Shown one piece after another: positions 1 through 6,521 of a DNA stretch of 7,548 nt (position 1 is the stretch's first letter; every line of letters begins with the position of its first letter). The position numbers and the translations under genes were made by a program. The stretch comes from Nitrospirota bacterium. Its GTDB lineage: Bacteria > Nitrospirota > UBA9217. Below the pieces are notes generated by a model. The model saw only the letters and a list, made by a program, of their open reading frames with translations, did not search any database and was not told where the DNA came from. Location of the stretch: contig DAIDTZ010000271.1 in NCBI GenBank assembly GCA_027456925.1, forward strand, positions 1 through 7,548, read 5' to 3'.

Positions 1-2
1 CA

Positions 3-133
3 CTCGTAAAAAGTCAGAAAAGCCGTCTTTGCGAGCGTAGCGAAGCAATCTCGTAGTTCGTATCTGCCTGATAAATCGAGATTGCCGCGTCGCTCCGCTC
101 CTCGCAATGACAGCACTGGGGACTTTTTACGAG
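3..133. repeat. Nested palindromic, MITE-like repeat element
   Basis: A perfect 13-bp inverted repeat, CTCGTAAAAAGTC at 3-15 and its complement at 121-133, encloses a second imperfect palindrome. The inner left arm (25-53, containing TTTGCGAGCG and GCAATCTCG) pairs with the inner right arm (77-111, containing CGAGATTGC and CTCGCAATGAC). The inner arms differ mainly by a few extra bases in the right arm. From memory, GC-rich hairpins carrying GCAATCTCG and TTGCGAG are dispersed in many copies between genes of Desulfobacterota and Nitrospirota; I could not check copy number. No protein is encoded. A target-site duplication cannot be judged because the left end lies 2 bases from the window edge. 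It could be a small non-autonomous mobile element or a REP-like hairpin. Confidence 0.7.
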
Positions 134-170
134 ATCATCAAGAATGACAAGGCCGTAAGAAACCGGTTCT

Positions 171-250
171 CACAGGCCGCCACGAAGCCACAAAGAAAAA
201 TTTCATTGATTTTTTAAGCCGCCTTCTTCGTGCCTCTGCGCCTTTGTGTG
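171..250. repeat. Degenerate CACGAAG/CACAAAG inverted repeat
   Basis: CACGAAG at 181-187 is matched by its complement CTTCGTG at 226-232, and CACAAAG at 189-195 by CTTTGTG at 242-248. The four words come from one short degenerate unit present in both orientations. The stretch between them is AT-rich. Similar CACAAAG/CACGAAG spacers are, from memory, common between genes in Desulfobacterota and Nitrospirota. The element ends about 20 bases before the next start codon and probably forms a weak hairpin in that leader. No Rho-independent terminator is evident. Confidence 0.5.
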
Positions 251-268
251 ATGACTGATTTTTAAAAC

Positions 269-916
269 ATGAAAAAAACACAGAACAAAAAACCAGGCGG
301 TCTTTCACGGCGCGTGCATTTCCCTGGCGACGAGCAGCGGCTTCGCTGGCTTCCCATGCTGCTCGATTCTTACGCTACGATAGATACGGGCGTTGCCATT
401 GCCGTGCGCGGGGAAGAGAAGCGGAGAAAGATCAAGCTCGCCTGCACAAAAGGCTGCGGCAACTGCTGCGCGCACCAGAAAGACCTTCCGGTCTATCCCC
501 ACGAGGTGGTCGGCATTTACTGGTATGTATCCGAGAAAACGGCCTCTCCTCTGCGGGAGGTCCTGAGGTCCCGGCTCACCGGCCATATGCCCGGAGCTGC
601 CTGCCCGTTTCTCATCGACCATGCCTGTTCCATTCATCCCATCAGGCCGATCGGCTGCCGGCAGTTCAATGTTTTCGGCGCGCCCTGCGCGGAAGGCGAG
701 GACCCGTACTACACCCGGCGCCATGACGTCCTGATCCCGCTCCAGGACTATACCGACCGTGCTTTTGCCGCGGCGCTTCCTTTCTACAATATGAAGGAAG
801 ACGACAGCGCCCGGGCTGTCAGGCTCATTCGCTCGCAAATCATGAATCTCCAGGCCTATGATTGGAAAAAACTGGCCGCTCTTTTAGACCAGACTGCTGC
901 AGAAAAAAAGGAGTAA
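269..916 (+). CDS. YkgJ-family cysteine-cluster protein
   Basis: Protein of 215 residues with the signature of the YkgJ family (putative zinc- or iron-chelating domain). The first cluster is C59-x3-C63-x2-C66-C67. The second cysteine group is C112, C120 and C130, with the usual R-P-x-x-C-R context (R126, P127, C130, R131), and C140 lies beyond it. The family is known as likely metal binders of uncertain role, so the substrate is unknown. The N-terminus is basic (KK, KK, RR) with no signal peptide or membrane segment, so the protein is probably cytoplasmic. ATG 269 is the only sensible start: an upstream ATG at 251 reaches a stop after four codons. No clear ribosome binding site is visible. 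The gene stands alone between a repeat region and a convergent gene, so context gives no function. Confidence 0.8.
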   Translation: MKKTQNKKPGGLSRRVHFPGDEQRLRWLPMLLDSYATIDTGVAIAVRGEEKRRKIKLACTKGCGNCCAHQKDLPVYPHEVVGIYWYVSEKTASPLREVLRSRLTGHMPGAACPFLIDHACSIHPIRPIGCRQFNVFGAPCAEGEDPYYTRRHDVLIPLQDYTDRAFAAALPFYNMKEDDSARAVRLIRSQIMNLQAYDWKKLAALLDQTAAEKKE

Positions 917-929
917 GGGGAATTACGAC

Positions 930-2024
930 TCAGGTTTTCTGAATTTGTTCCTTCAGCGCTTTCATAAAATCCTCAGTGCTTTTTCTTGCCCGGTATATGT
1001 TCTCAATTTCGTTTCTTTCCGTTCGGAATCGTTCATAACCCGCTCGCCGCGCCTTTTCCACCACAGTCCAGTCATGACCGAGTGAAAAATCGGCATAGGC
1101 CTGCTTGATCTCCGGGTAGAGCGCCTTCCGGTATCCTTCCATGAGCGCAATGGAGAGGGCGAGGGCGCCGTGGTCTTGGGTGTCGATGATTTTCTTGTAC
1201 GGACCCTGGTCGGATGTATCGGCGATAAGATCTTTTACTGCACGCAGATAGTGCTCCGCCTGCCGGTCTCCTGCCAGGGCGAGGATGTTCTTCCATTCCG
1301 GCGCTTCTTCAACCGCTTCCGCGATTTCATGGGAGAGCAGCACTTCGGCATAGCGTTCGGCCATATTTTCCAGCCGTTTGTAAAACGTATCATCGACGAG
1401 CCGGCGCGGCTGGAACCCGTAGCGCGCAAAGGCGTCCTCAAGGGACGTGACGCGACGGATATTCAGCTCCGAGTGTTTGTACAGAAGGAGCATCATGAGC
1501 GGTTCGATACGAAGAAAGATGCTTCGCTCCTGCAGCATGCCCGGGGCCGTGAACAGGTCACGCACCAGTTCTTTTCCCGAAGTGTAGACGGTGAGGCCGG
1601 AGAGCTTGCGCACGGACCGCAGCTCCGCAAGAAAAAAAGAAGGCTTCATGTACATGCCGTAGCCCGCGCCGTAGATGAACCCCTCGGTGAGCAGCGCCTC
1701 GTTGATTTCGGCAACAGCGAAGGGATGATATGTCTTCCCGTTGACGCTCAGGTCCCGAAACGTTTTCTGCTCCAGCTCCGGCCAGCGCCCTTCCTTCTTT
1801 TCTATCCATGCGCCGATCTCATCGCGCCGGATGTCCGCCCACGGCTTGAGCCCCTGTTCCGACCGGTACAAATCCCGGTACCGCATCAAGAGGCCGCAGA
1901 CGGAATAATATCCCCAGAACCGGGCATCGGAAACGTCGCAGTTGAATTTGATGTCGTTAAGAAGAGCCTCGTTCATGCCGCATATTACCATCTCAGACGA
2001 TTGAAGTCTATTGTTGTGGAACAT
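930..2024 (-). CDS. Uncharacterised conserved-looking 364-aa protein
   Basis: A 364-residue soluble protein with no signal peptide and no clear transmembrane helix. I do not recognise a characterised family. It vaguely recalls uncharacterised deltaproteobacterial proteins labelled Sfum_1244-like, but that is unverified memory. Visible features are an aromatic-rich N-terminal part (residues 36-53), a glycine/aromatic stretch (116-131: F, Y, G, Y, G, Y), a hydrophobic run around 175-182, a helical segment with an H232-E233-x2-E236 cluster, and a charged, probably helical C-terminus (320-364). The HE pair is not an HExxH protease motif. The start is uncertain: Met1 (2022-2024), Met12 and Met17 are all possible, none has a strong ribosome binding site, and Met17 begins the more family-like sequence. 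It is divergent from pheA and convergent with the YkgJ-type gene. Confidence 0.7.
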   Translation of the reverse strand: MFHNNRLQSSEMVICGMNEALLNDIKFNCDVSDARFWGYYSVCGLLMRYRDLYRSEQGLKPWADIRRDEIGAWIEKKEGRWPELEQKTFRDLSVNGKTYHPFAVAEINEALLTEGFIYGAGYGMYMKPSFFLAELRSVRKLSGLTVYTSGKELVRDLFTAPGMLQERSIFLRIEPLMMLLLYKHSELNIRRVTSLEDAFARYGFQPRRLVDDTFYKRLENMAERYAEVLLSHEIAEAVEEAPEWKNILALAGDRQAEHYLRAVKDLIADTSDQGPYKKIIDTQDHGALALSIALMEGYRKALYPEIKQAYADFSLGHDWTVVEKARRAGYERFRTERNEIENIYRARKSTEDFMKALKEQIQKT

Positions 2025-2155
2025 ACCCGGGGACCCAATTTCCGGTCTTTTTGTTTACATGAATTTTTAGCTTGTTGACGCCGAACCGATGGCGGCAGCT
2101 ATGCGTTTATATCTGACACGTCTTTTTCCCCTCTCTAACGCCGCCAAAAAAGTCC

Positions 2156-2184
2156 TTGCAACTGCTCAAAAAATAAACTATAAT
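2156..2184 (+). promoter_or_regulatory. Sigma-70 promoter of the aromatic operon
   Basis: TTGCAA at 2156-2161 (4 of 6 to the -35 consensus), a 17-base spacer, and a perfect TATAAT at 2179-2184. Transcription would start near 2191, leaving a leader of only about 26 bases before the pheA ATG at 2218. That is too short for a leader-peptide attenuator or a T-box, so any control would act at this promoter or on the enzymes. No operator palindrome is evident. The remaining divergent spacer (2025-2155) holds no feature I can support. Confidence 0.75.
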
Positions 2185-2217
2185 TCGCAAATCCCCTCAA
2201 GACAGGTTTCCGCTGAC

Positions 2218-3291
2218 ATGCCGAAAAATAAATTATCCGATTTGCGAAAGAAAATCGACGAGATCGACGATCAGCTCATCGACTTGCTGAACGAGCGCGC
2301 CAGGATCGTTATCGAGGTCGGGAACCTCAAGAAAACCGAGAAGCTCGATTTCCACGCGCCGTCCCGGGAGCGGGAAATCCTTGAACGCCTGGCGGCGCGA
2401 AACAAGGGGCCCTTTCCCCAAAACACTTTGCGGGCCGTGTACCGCGAGATCCTCTCTTCCTCGCTGTCGCTCGAACGTCCGCTCAAGGTCGCCTATCTCG
2501 GGCCGCAGGCAACGTTTACGCACATGGCGGGGATGCAGCAGTTCGGCCTTGCCGCCCAATACGTGCCGGTCGAGAGCATCAAAGAAGTGTTCACCGAAGT
2601 GGAACGCGGCCGGGCCGACTACGGCGTGGTGCCCATCGAGAACTCCACCTCCGGTGCGGTGATCTACAGCCACGACATGTTCATCGATTCGGACCTCAAG
2701 ATCTCCGCGGAAATCATCCTCGAAGTGTCGCAGCACCTCTTGAGCAAGTCGGGGAAACTCGAGGACATAAAAAAAATCTATACGATCCCGCCCGCTGCCG
2801 CCCAGTGCAGGCAATGGCTTGAGAAAAACCTGCCCGGCGTGCCGGTCCTGGATGCGCCGTCCACGGCCCGAGCCGCTGAAATGGCGGCCGATGATCCCAC
2901 GGCCGGGGCCATTGCCAGCGAGATGGCGGCCGTGTTGTACGGCCTGCAGATCACCGGGAAAAAAATCGAGGACAACACCAGCAATATCACCCGGTTTCTC
3001 GTCATCGCCCCGAAGTCTCCAGGCAAGACGGGCCGCGATAAGACCTCGATCATGTTCTCGATCAAGGACAAGGTCGGCGCGCTCTATACCATGCTCGCGC
3101 CCTTTGCCGAGGCAGGCATCAATTTGAACCGTCTCGATGCGCGTCCCTCGGGCCGAAAGGTGTGGGATTACGTTTTCTTCCTCGACATGGAAGGGCACAT
3201 CGAGGATGAAAAGGTGGCTGCGGCGATCGAGCGCCTGCGGCAGGACTGCATGTTCCTGAAGGTGCTCGGGTCCTATCCGAGGAGCGGGTGA
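2218..3291 (+). CDS. pheA: Bifunctional chorismate mutase / prephenate dehydratase (P-protein)
   Basis: Converts chorismate to prephenate and then to phenylpyruvate, the Phe branch. The 357 residues are usual for the family. Domains in order: AroQ-type chorismate mutase (about 5-86; R10, R27, K38, R50 and E51 line up with the E. coli active-site residues one position later), prephenate dehydratase (about 90-265; Y93-L-G-P start, P139-I-E-N-S142-145 region, catalytic T258-R-F), and a C-terminal ACT domain (about 275-350; G287-A-L and W-D-Y-V-F-F). The frame stays open upstream to ATG 2089, but that would put the start before the promoter and add 43 unrelated residues, so ATG 2218 is chosen; its ribosome site is weak (AGG at 2204-2206). 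Oddity: the ACT motif usually ESRP reads D307-A-R-P. It is the first gene of the operon. Confidence 0.95.
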   Translation: MPKNKLSDLRKKIDEIDDQLIDLLNERARIVIEVGNLKKTEKLDFHAPSREREILERLAARNKGPFPQNTLRAVYREILSSSLSLERPLKVAYLGPQATFTHMAGMQQFGLAAQYVPVESIKEVFTEVERGRADYGVVPIENSTSGAVIYSHDMFIDSDLKISAEIILEVSQHLLSKSGKLEDIKKIYTIPPAAAQCRQWLEKNLPGVPVLDAPSTARAAEMAADDPTAGAIASEMAAVLYGLQITGKKIEDNTSNITRFLVIAPKSPGKTGRDKTSIMFSIKDKVGALYTMLAPFAEAGINLNRLDARPSGRKVWDYVFFLDMEGHIEDEKVAAAIERLRQDCMFLKVLGSYPRSG

Positions 3292-3320
3292 CGGCCGTGA
3301 ACAGACTCCGGCCAGGCATG

Positions 3321-3387
3321 GAGCAGAGCGCAATGTGCAAAGAGCAGGTGATTTAGTTTTACCCCCGTTGCACTCTGCCCTCTGCGC
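3321..3387. repeat. Imperfect inverted repeat in the pheA-hisC spacer
   Basis: Bases 3321-3340 (GAGCAGAGCG...TGTGCAA) pair with 3368-3387 (TTGCACTCTG...TCTGCGC) at 16 of 20 positions, around a 27-base loop. The 125-base spacer has no gene. No T-run follows the right arm, so it does not look like an intrinsic terminator, and genes of the same operon continue after it. It could be an mRNA hairpin affecting stability, or simply two opposed copies of the GCAGAG-type repeat that also appears in the next spacer. Confidence 0.5.
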
Positions 3388-3403
3388 TTGGCATATTCCA
3401 GTG

Positions 3404-3408
3404 TGAGG
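3404..3408 (+). promoter_or_regulatory. hisC ribosome binding site
   Basis: TGAGG at 3404-3408 lies 8 bases before the hisC ATG (3417). It is one of the few clear Shine-Dalgarno sites in the window. It follows the spacer inverted repeat closely, so hisC can be translated independently of pheA. Confidence 0.65.
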
Positions 3409-3416
3409 TTTTCGTT

Positions 3417-4493
3417 ATGATCAATGTGTCCGACAATATCAGGAACATCACTCCCTACGTCCCGGGAAAGCCGATCGAAGAGCTTGAGCGGGAACTGGGG
3501 ATCAGCGGGAGCATCAAGCTCGCCTCGAACGAGAACCCGCTCGGGCCGTCGCCGAAGGCGATGACGGCGATCAAGAAAGCGGTCGAAGGTCTGAATCGTT
3601 ATCCCGACGGCAGCGGCTTTTATCTTTCCCAGGCTCTTGCCGGGAAGTACGGAGTGGACATTTCCCAGATCGTCCTGGGCAACGGCTCGAACGAACTGAT
3701 CGAGCTTCTCGTTCGCACTTTCGTCCAGCCGGGAGACGAGGTTGTTTCCGCAGACCCTTCTTTTGTCGTGTACAGGATGATCACGCAGGCGGCTTCAGGC
3801 GTGAACGTTGTTGTCCCCTGCAAGGACATGCGGCACGATCTCGATGACATGGCAGAGCGGATCACGCCGAAAACGAAGATTGTGTTCATTGCCAACCCGA
3901 ATAACCCGACAGGCACGATAAATACGACAGCAGAGATGGACCGGTTCATGGCGCGGGTCCCCGAGCACGTGATCGTGGCCGTGGATGAAGCCTACTTCGA
4001 GTATGCGACCCATGCCGACTATCCCGATTCCCTGGACTATCTGAAGGAAAACAAAAACGTGGTCGCGCTCCGGACCTTTTCCAAGATCTACGGGCTTGCG
4101 GGACTCCGGATCGGCTACGGCATCACGACTGCGGAAATCGCCGAGCTGTTGAACAAGGTACGGCAGCCCTTTAATACCAATTCGCTCGGCCAGATCGGCG
4201 CCCTGGCGGCTCTGTCCGACCGGAAACACGTGGAAAAATCCGTAGCCCTCAATAATGAAGGAAAGCAGCTTCTGTATCACTCCTTTCAGCGGCTCGGCGT
4301 GTCCTATGTCCCCACGGAAACGAATTTCATCCTCTTCGAGAGCCCGATTGACGCCAAAGAGTTATACAACGCGCTCCTCAAAACAGGCGTGATCATCAGG
4401 CCCATGGGCGCCAAGAGGCTTCGGGTCACGATCGGGCTTCCGGAAGAGAATGCGCGGTTCGTTGCCGAGCTGGAGAAGATCGTAAAGGCATAG
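3417..4493 (+). CDS. hisC: Histidinol-phosphate / aromatic aminotransferase
   Basis: PLP-dependent class I/II aminotransferase of the HisC type, 358 residues, the usual length. Visible features: the S37-N-E-N-P-L-G N-terminal substrate-loop motif, N160-P-N-N-P-T-G, D190-E-A-Y (D binds the PLP ring nitrogen), the PLP lysine K223 in F-S-K-I-Y-G, R231 in the following L-R-I-G-Y, and the carboxylate-binding R336 in R-L-R-V-T-I-G. HisC converts imidazole-acetol phosphate and glutamate to histidinol phosphate. Its place between pheA and aroF, with no his genes nearby, suggests it (also) transaminates phenylpyruvate and 4-hydroxyphenylpyruvate, as broad HisC/HisH enzymes are known to do. Sequence alone cannot settle specificity. 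The gene starts at ATG 3417 after a good ribosome site and ends with TAG. Confidence 0.92.
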   Translation: MINVSDNIRNITPYVPGKPIEELERELGISGSIKLASNENPLGPSPKAMTAIKKAVEGLNRYPDGSGFYLSQALAGKYGVDISQIVLGNGSNELIELLVRTFVQPGDEVVSADPSFVVYRMITQAASGVNVVVPCKDMRHDLDDMAERITPKTKIVFIANPNNPTGTINTTAEMDRFMARVPEHVIVAVDEAYFEYATHADYPDSLDYLKENKNVVALRTFSKIYGLAGLRIGYGITTAEIAELLNKVRQPFNTNSLGQIGALAALSDRKHVEKSVALNNEGKQLLYHSFQRLGVSYVPTETNFILFESPIDAKELYNALLKTGVIIRPMGAKRLRVTIGLPEENARFVAELEKIVKA

Positions 4494-4497
4494 AAAG

Positions 4498-4546
4498 GCA
4501 GAGAGCAGAGAGCAGAGAGCAGAGAGCAGAGAGCAGAGAGCAGAGA
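4498..4546. repeat. Seven perfect tandem copies of GCAGAGA
   Basis: Seven uninterrupted heptamer copies fill 4498-4546, starting four bases after the hisC stop and ending about 40 bases before the aroF ribosome site. A perfect short array can change copy number by slipped-strand replication. It is not coding: the reverse-strand frames through it are low-complexity repeats of Ser-Ala-Leu-Cys type. The rest of the spacer (4547-4585) contains TTGCACTATGCACT, which resembles the right half of the pheA-hisC spacer. Copy changes would alter the length of the mRNA between hisC and aroF but not any visible promoter. Confidence 0.9.
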
Positions 4547-4585
4547 GACTGAACCCTTTGCGCCATGCTCCTTGCACTATGCACT

Positions 4586-4591
4586 GAAAGG
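4586..4591 (+). promoter_or_regulatory. aroF ribosome binding site deciding the start
   Basis: GAAAGG at 4586-4591 lies 6 bases before ATG 4598. This favours 4598 over the in-frame ATG at 4565, which has no ribosome site and would add eleven residues not seen in the family. Confidence 0.7.
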
Positions 4592-4597
4592 ACTATC

Positions 4598-5611
4598 ATG
4601 ATCATTGTCGTAAGACCTGATGCTACGGAAGAGCAGATCAACCATATCATCAAAAAGATCAAGGACCACGGCTTGCAGGCCCATGTTTCCAAGGGCACGG
4701 AGCGGACGATCATCGGCGCCATCGGCGACGAGGCCATTCTGCAGAGCCTGCCGCTCGAAGCCATACCGGGCGTCGAGAAAGTGCTCCCGATCCTGAAGCC
4801 TTTCAAACTGGCGAGCTTGGAGTTCAGAAAAGAGAAGACGATCATCAACGTGTGCGGTCAGCAGATCGGCGGCAAGAGAATAGCGGTCATGGCCGGACCC
4901 TGCGCCGTGGAAAATAAAACCCTGCTCTTCGAGATCGCGCAAGAGGTCAAGAAGGCCGGGGCCAATTTTGTCCGCGGCGGCGCTTTCAAACCCCGCACCT
5001 CTCCCTATGCGTTCCAGGGCCTGGAAGAGGAAGGGCTCAAGTATCTTGCCGAAGCGCGCGAACGGACCGGCCTTCCGATCGTTACCGAGGTGATGGACCC
5101 CCGCGATATCGACTTGATCGCGAAGTACGCTGATGTGCTCCAGATCGGAGCGCGGAACATGCAGAACTTCCGGCTGCTCAAGGAAGTGGGATTGTGCAAG
5201 AAGCCGATCCTGCTGAAACGCGGCATCTCGGCCACCATCAAGGAATGGCTCATGTCCGCCGAATACATCATGTCCGGCGGCAATCACAACGTGATTCTGT
5301 GCGAGCGGGGCATCCGCACCTATGAAACGGCGACGCGGAACACGTTGGACCTCTCCGCCGTTCCCGTGCTGAAACAGATGACGCATTTGCCGGTCATTGT
5401 GGACCCGAGCCACGCCGTCGGTAAATGGGACCTGGTGGCGCCGATGGCGAAGGCGGCAATCGCGGCCGGGGCCGACGGGCTCATCATCGAGGTCCATTCG
5501 AACCCCGAAGAAGCTCTCTGCGACGGCGAGCAATCGTTAAAACCCAGGAGCTTTAAACAGCTGATGGAAGAAATGAAGCCGATCGCTGCGGCAGTGGGAA
5601 GGGAAATCTAA
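4598..5611 (+). CDS. aroF: 3-deoxy-7-phosphoheptulonate (DAHP) synthase
   Basis: Condenses phosphoenolpyruvate and erythrose 4-phosphate to DAHP, the first step of the shikimate pathway. The 337 residues match the Thermotoga maritima-type enzyme (type I-beta, 338 residues) along the whole length. The N-terminal ferredoxin-like domain (about 1-70, starting M-I-I-V-V-R-P) is known in that family to mediate Tyr/Phe feedback inhibition; the catalytic TIM barrel follows. The metal ligands fall at the same numbers as in T. maritima: C102 (A-G-P-C), H272 (D-P-S-H), E298 (I-I-E-V-H) and D309 (L-C-D-G). G-G-A-F-K-P-R-T-S-P-Y and the I-G-A-R-N motif are also present. The start is set by the ribosome site. 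TAA stop; tyrA begins 28 bases later. Confidence 0.95.
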   Translation: MIIVVRPDATEEQINHIIKKIKDHGLQAHVSKGTERTIIGAIGDEAILQSLPLEAIPGVEKVLPILKPFKLASLEFRKEKTIINVCGQQIGGKRIAVMAGPCAVENKTLLFEIAQEVKKAGANFVRGGAFKPRTSPYAFQGLEEEGLKYLAEARERTGLPIVTEVMDPRDIDLIAKYADVLQIGARNMQNFRLLKEVGLCKKPILLKRGISATIKEWLMSAEYIMSGGNHNVILCERGIRTYETATRNTLDLSAVPVLKQMTHLPVIVDPSHAVGKWDLVAPMAKAAIAAGADGLIIEVHSNPEEALCDGEQSLKPRSFKQLMEEMKPIAAAVGREI

Positions 5612-5639
5612 AATCAGTAGGCAGAATACAGTCGTCAGC

Positions 5640-6521
5640 ATGATGAATTCGGAACGTATGGCAATTCACTTTCATAAAGTCACTATCATCGGCGTCGGAC
5701 TGATCGGCGGCTCTCTGGCCAAGGTCCTGAAGGCCAAGAACCTGGCAAGCTCGATCACGGGAGCGGGCAGGAGCAGGGAGACGCTTGGACTGGCCCTCCG
5801 CTTAGGCGTCATCGACCAAATGGGCCAGGGACCGGTCCAGGCTGTCGAGAACGCCGACCTTGTCGTGCTTGCATCCCCCGTCGGGACCTTCGAGTCTGTT
5901 GTGCGCGAGATCGGGCCGCACCTCAAGAAAGGCGCGATCCTGACCGATGTGGGGAGCGTCAAGGGAGAGCTGGTACGAAGGATCTAATCGCTTCTTCCCG
6001 CGGGAGTCCACTTCGTGCCGGGCCATCCGATTGCGGGCAAGGAAAAGTTCGGAGTTTCCGAGGCCACCGAAAGGTTGTTCCAAGGCGCCAAGTGCATCCT
6101 GACCCCTACAAAGAATACCGATGCCGCGGCGCTCAAAGCCGTGACGGAAGTATGGACAGCGGCGGGTGCGAACGTGCTTGTGATGGACCCCGAACTCCAT
6201 GATAAGATCTTCGCCGCCGTGAGCCATATGCCCCACATTGCCGCCTTTGCCATGATGAGCGCAATAGCGGAGCTGAACACGGGGACCTAGGACTATATGA
6301 ACTTTTCCGGAGCGGGGTTCAAGGACTTTACGCGCATTGCGGCAAGTTCGCCGGAGATCTGGCGGGATATTTGCCTCATGAACCGCGAAAATGTCGTGCA
6401 GATGCTTGACCGGTATTTGTTCTCGTTGAACAGGTTCAAACTGGAGCTTGTGGCCAATGACGGGAAAAGACTGGAGAAGCATCTCAAGATTGCCAGTGAT
6501 GCCAGGCGGGGGCTCGGTTAG
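5640..6521 (+). pseudogene. tyrA: Prephenate dehydrogenase with two in-frame stops
   Basis: Would oxidatively decarboxylate prephenate to 4-hydroxyphenylpyruvate with NAD+, the Tyr branch. The single frame 5640-6521 spans 293 codons, the family length, but contains TAA at codon 116 (5985-5987) and TAG at codon 217 (6288-6290). No base is gained or lost. Piece 1 holds the Rossmann loop (G18-V-G-L-I-G-G) and S106 in G-S-V-K-G. Piece 2 holds H129 in G-H-P-I-A-G and H196 in S-H-M-P-H. Piece 3 holds R232 in T-R-I-A-A-S. These match the catalytic residues S126, H147, H217 and R250 known from Aquifex aeolicus TyrA. None of the pieces could work alone. Codon 116 follows R-R-I and homologues often have Glu there, so GAA to TAA is a plausible single change. 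ATG 5658 is an alternative start. Sequencing error remains possible. Confidence 0.85.

Noticed and set aside
1170..2078. Open plus-strand frame of about 300 codons opposite the unknown gene
   Set aside because: Its product is rich in Arg, His and Val in a pattern typical of the antisense of a GC-rich gene, while the minus-strand product has balanced, protein-like composition. It has no recognisable motif.
2025..2155. Promoter for the minus-strand gene in the divergent spacer
   Set aside because: AT-rich patches such as TAAAAA and TATAAA exist on the minus strand, but none has a matching -35 at proper spacing.
2233..3333. Long minus-strand frame across pheA
   Set aside because: pheA on the plus strand has complete domains and catalytic motifs; the antisense frame is a composition shadow.
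3321..3387. Intrinsic terminator between pheA and hisC
   Set aside because: The stem is imperfect with a 27-base loop and no T-run follows; hisC has no visible promoter of its own, so transcription must continue.
4498..4546. CRISPR-like array
   Set aside because: The copies are head-to-tail heptamers with no spacers; it is a simple tandem repeat.
4577..5533. Long minus-strand frame across aroF
   Set aside because: aroF matches its family residue for residue at the metal site; the antisense product is low-complexity and rich in Arg, His and Asp.
5985..6290. Pyrrolysine insertion, stop reassignment or programmed readthrough in tyrA
   Set aside because: Pyrrolysine could explain only TAG, not TAA. 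TAA and TAG both end other genes here (YkgJ-type and aroF with TAA, hisC with TAG). The following bases (TCG, GAC) are not a known strong readthrough context.
6015..6521. Separate small genes starting at GTG 6015 and ATG 6297
   Set aside because: Both continue the tyrA frame exactly and hold only parts of the TyrA fold; they are pieces of one gene after the stops, not independent genes.
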